This document shows, piece by piece, positions 6,583-7,460 of a DNA stretch of 7,460 nucleotides (position 1 is the first letter of the stretch; every line of letters starts with the position of its first letter). Where the stretch lies: contig CALODS010000056.1 in NCBI GenBank assembly GCA_942492225.1, positions 1 to 7,460 of the forward strand, in the 5' to 3' direction. Source of the stretch: JAFGTX01 sp942492225. Its GTDB lineage: Bacteria > Bacillota > Clostridia > Peptostreptococcales > Acidaminobacteraceae. The notes beneath the pieces are model-generated. The model saw nothing but the letters and a program-made list of their open reading frames with translations, searched no databases and had not been told where the DNA came from. Position numbers and translations under genes: made by a program.

Positions 6583-6613
6583 TTTAGCAAAACCCAGAGC
6601 ATGTTTTGCTCTT
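6583..6613. repeat. 31-bp direct repeat, copy B, in the rbsR leader
   Basis: Perfect copy of 6518-6548 with the same two alternative stems (AGCAAAAC 6586-6593 with GTTTTGCT 6603-6610; AGAGCA 6596-6601 with TGCTCT 6607-6612). It begins one base after the operator in transcription order, so it would be the first part of the transcript to fold. Confidence 0.85.
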
Positions 6614-6614
6614 A

Positions 6615-6629
6615 GTTAAACGTTTACCT
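6615..6629. promoter_or_regulatory. Predicted RbsR operator upstream of rbsR
   Basis: Same 15-mer as at 5465-5479, with palindromic core TAAACGTTTA (6617-6626). It lies two bases downstream of the -10 box, over the expected transcription start, an ideal place for repression by blocking initiation. This implies negative autoregulation of rbsR. CcpA is an alternative or additional binder. Confidence 0.85.
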
Positions 6630-6631
6630 AA

Positions 6632-6660
6632 ATCATAATAGATAATTATTTATGCGTCAA
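6632..6660 (-). promoter_or_regulatory. SigA-type promoter of rbsR
   Basis: TTGACG (-35, 6660-6655) and TATGAT (-10, 6637-6632) are separated by exactly 17 bases of AT-rich DNA, each one base from consensus. The -35 box lies within the last codons and up to the stop of the upstream ABC-F gene. The operator follows directly, so initiation near 6625 would be under RbsR. Confidence 0.85.
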
Positions 6661-7460
6661 GTTTTTTTTCTAATTCAATTACTTTTGAGGCAATTCTTTC
6701 TACAAACTGCTGATCGTGTTCAACAAATATTAAGGTTAAATCATTTTCACTGATACTCTTTGCTAGTAAAACTTTTTTCTTTTGTCCTTCGCTAAAATCT
6801 TTCATGTCTTTTTCGAAATGAAGACTACTAAAATCTAATTTCTTCAACATTGATTTAAAAATCGCTTCATCAATTTTGCAATTTTTCGCATATGATTTAA
6901 GTGTACCTTTTAAATGTTCTGTTGATTGTGGGACATAGGATATTTTCATTTGACTTCCTAAGTTCACCTGACCATTAAAACTTATCTCATCACCTACTAA
7001 CAATTTAATAATACTGGATTTACCACACCCATTATGACCAGATAATGCTATACGATCACCTTTTTTTACAACTAAATCAACTGGTTGAAAAATAGATTTA
7101 TCATCATAAAAAACTTCCAACCGATGTAATTCTAATAATGTTTCTTGATGATAGTCTAATGGCTTAATCATTAAAGGTTCTACCACTTCAACATCTTTCA
7201 ACAGCTCTTGTTTTTCTTTTAAGTCTTTCTCTCGTCGAGCTTCAATAGCCTTGGCCCTTTTCATCATCTTCGCCGCTTTATGTCCAATAAATCCCCTATC
7301 AAGCACAGCGTTGCCAATTTTGCTTGCCTCAATTTGATTTGACCAATTAGCAGTTCGTTTTGTCGCAACTTCGAGACGTTTAATATTCTTTTGTAGACGT
7401 TCATTTTTGCCAAGTTCAAATTGATCTTGATAATTTTTATTTTGATGCCATGATGAAAAA
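6650..7460 (-). CDS. ABC-F family ATPase (Lsa/Vga-like ribosome-protection type), 5' end outside window, second ATPase domain internally deleted
   Basis: Known ABC-F proteins of this type bind the ribosome and displace lincosamide, streptogramin A or pleuromutilin antibiotics; they have two ATPase domains and no membrane part. The 269 visible codons cover the charged interdomain linker (FELGKNERLQKNIKRLE, then RTANWS and DRGFIGHKAAKMMKRAKA), which is very characteristic, and the second ATPase domain. Walker A is GHNGCGKS (141-148 counting from the window edge), the signature FSEGQKKKVLLAKS (222-235) and the switch histidine FVEHDQ (245-250). The stretch between SISE and LTLIFVEHD should hold about 30 residues with Walker B and the catalytic Glu (family form WDEPLN), but here they are joined by only ND, in frame. 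The domain should be unable to hydrolyse ATP normally. The frame is open to the edge, so the GTG at 7306 is not a real start. No terminator separates it from the rbsR promoter. Confidence 0.85.
   Translation of the reverse strand, partial: FSSWHQNKNYQDQFELGKNERLQKNIKRLEVATKRTANWSNQIEASKIGNAVLDRGFIGHKAAKMMKRAKAIEARREKDLKEKQELLKDVEVVEPLMIKPLDYHQETLLELHRLEVFYDDKSIFQPVDLVVKKGDRIALSGHNGCGKSSIIKLLVGDEISFNGQVNLGSQMKISYVPQSTEHLKGTLKSYAKNCKIDEAIFKSMLKKLDFSSLHFEKDMKDFSEGQKKKVLLAKSISENDLTLIFVEHDQQFVERIASKVIELEKKLDA

Noticed and set aside
6518..6613. CRISPR array
   Set aside because: Only two repeat units, a self-complementary spacer, position in a gene leader and no cas genes.
6615..6629. Catabolite-response element (CcpA site) rather than RbsR operator
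   Set aside because: The site resembles a cre, but both copies flank rbsR and match a symmetrical LacI-type operator, so RbsR is preferred. CcpA binding is not excluded.
6650..7306. Separate small ABC protein starting at GTG 7306
   Set aside because: The same frame continues upstream to the window edge with conserved ABC-F linker sequence and there is no RBS at the GTG.

Overview
The window looks like part of a low-GC Gram-positive (Bacillota-type) chromosome. The DNA is AT-rich, Shine-Dalgarno sites are strong (GGAGG-type), the solute-binding protein carries a lipoprotein signal, there is a LacI-family repressor, and the gene order rbsR-K-D-A-C-B matches the classical Bacillus-type ribose operon. 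TGA acts as a stop codon. I cannot name the genus. All recognised genes lie on the minus strand, so transcription runs from right to left.

Layout in transcription order. (1) 7460-6650: the 3' part of an ABC-F ATPase gene (Lsa/Vga-like ribosome-protection type). Its second ATPase domain seems to lack the Walker B segment. (2) 6660-6502: a SigA-type promoter, a LacI-family operator, and a 5' leader with two perfect 31-bp repeats flanking another hairpin. (3) 6501-5500: rbsR, the predicted ribose repressor. (4) 5499-5252: an identical second operator followed by a run of hairpins with A/T-rich, similarly spelled loops. (5) 5251-1498: rbsK, rbsD, rbsA and rbsC, tightly packed and probably translationally coupled. 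(6) 1497-1417: an intercistronic hairpin and a strong RBS. (7) 1416-1: rbsB, running off the left edge.

Together the genes encode ribose uptake by an RbsABC-type importer, pyranose/furanose conversion (RbsD) and phosphorylation to ribose-5-phosphate (RbsK), under RbsR.

The most unusual feature is rbsB. The lipoprotein signal peptide is followed by two ribose-binding-protein domains in tandem in one reading frame, with an exact period of 828 bp (276 codons). The two domains are about 88% identical in protein and differ at many synonymous sites. The signal peptide and the tandem domains are in different frames: a -1 shift in a short A/G-rich tract around 1348-1339 is needed to join them. The second unusual feature is the pair of hairpin-rich leaders behind the two matching operators. 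The third is the internal deletion in the ABC-F gene.
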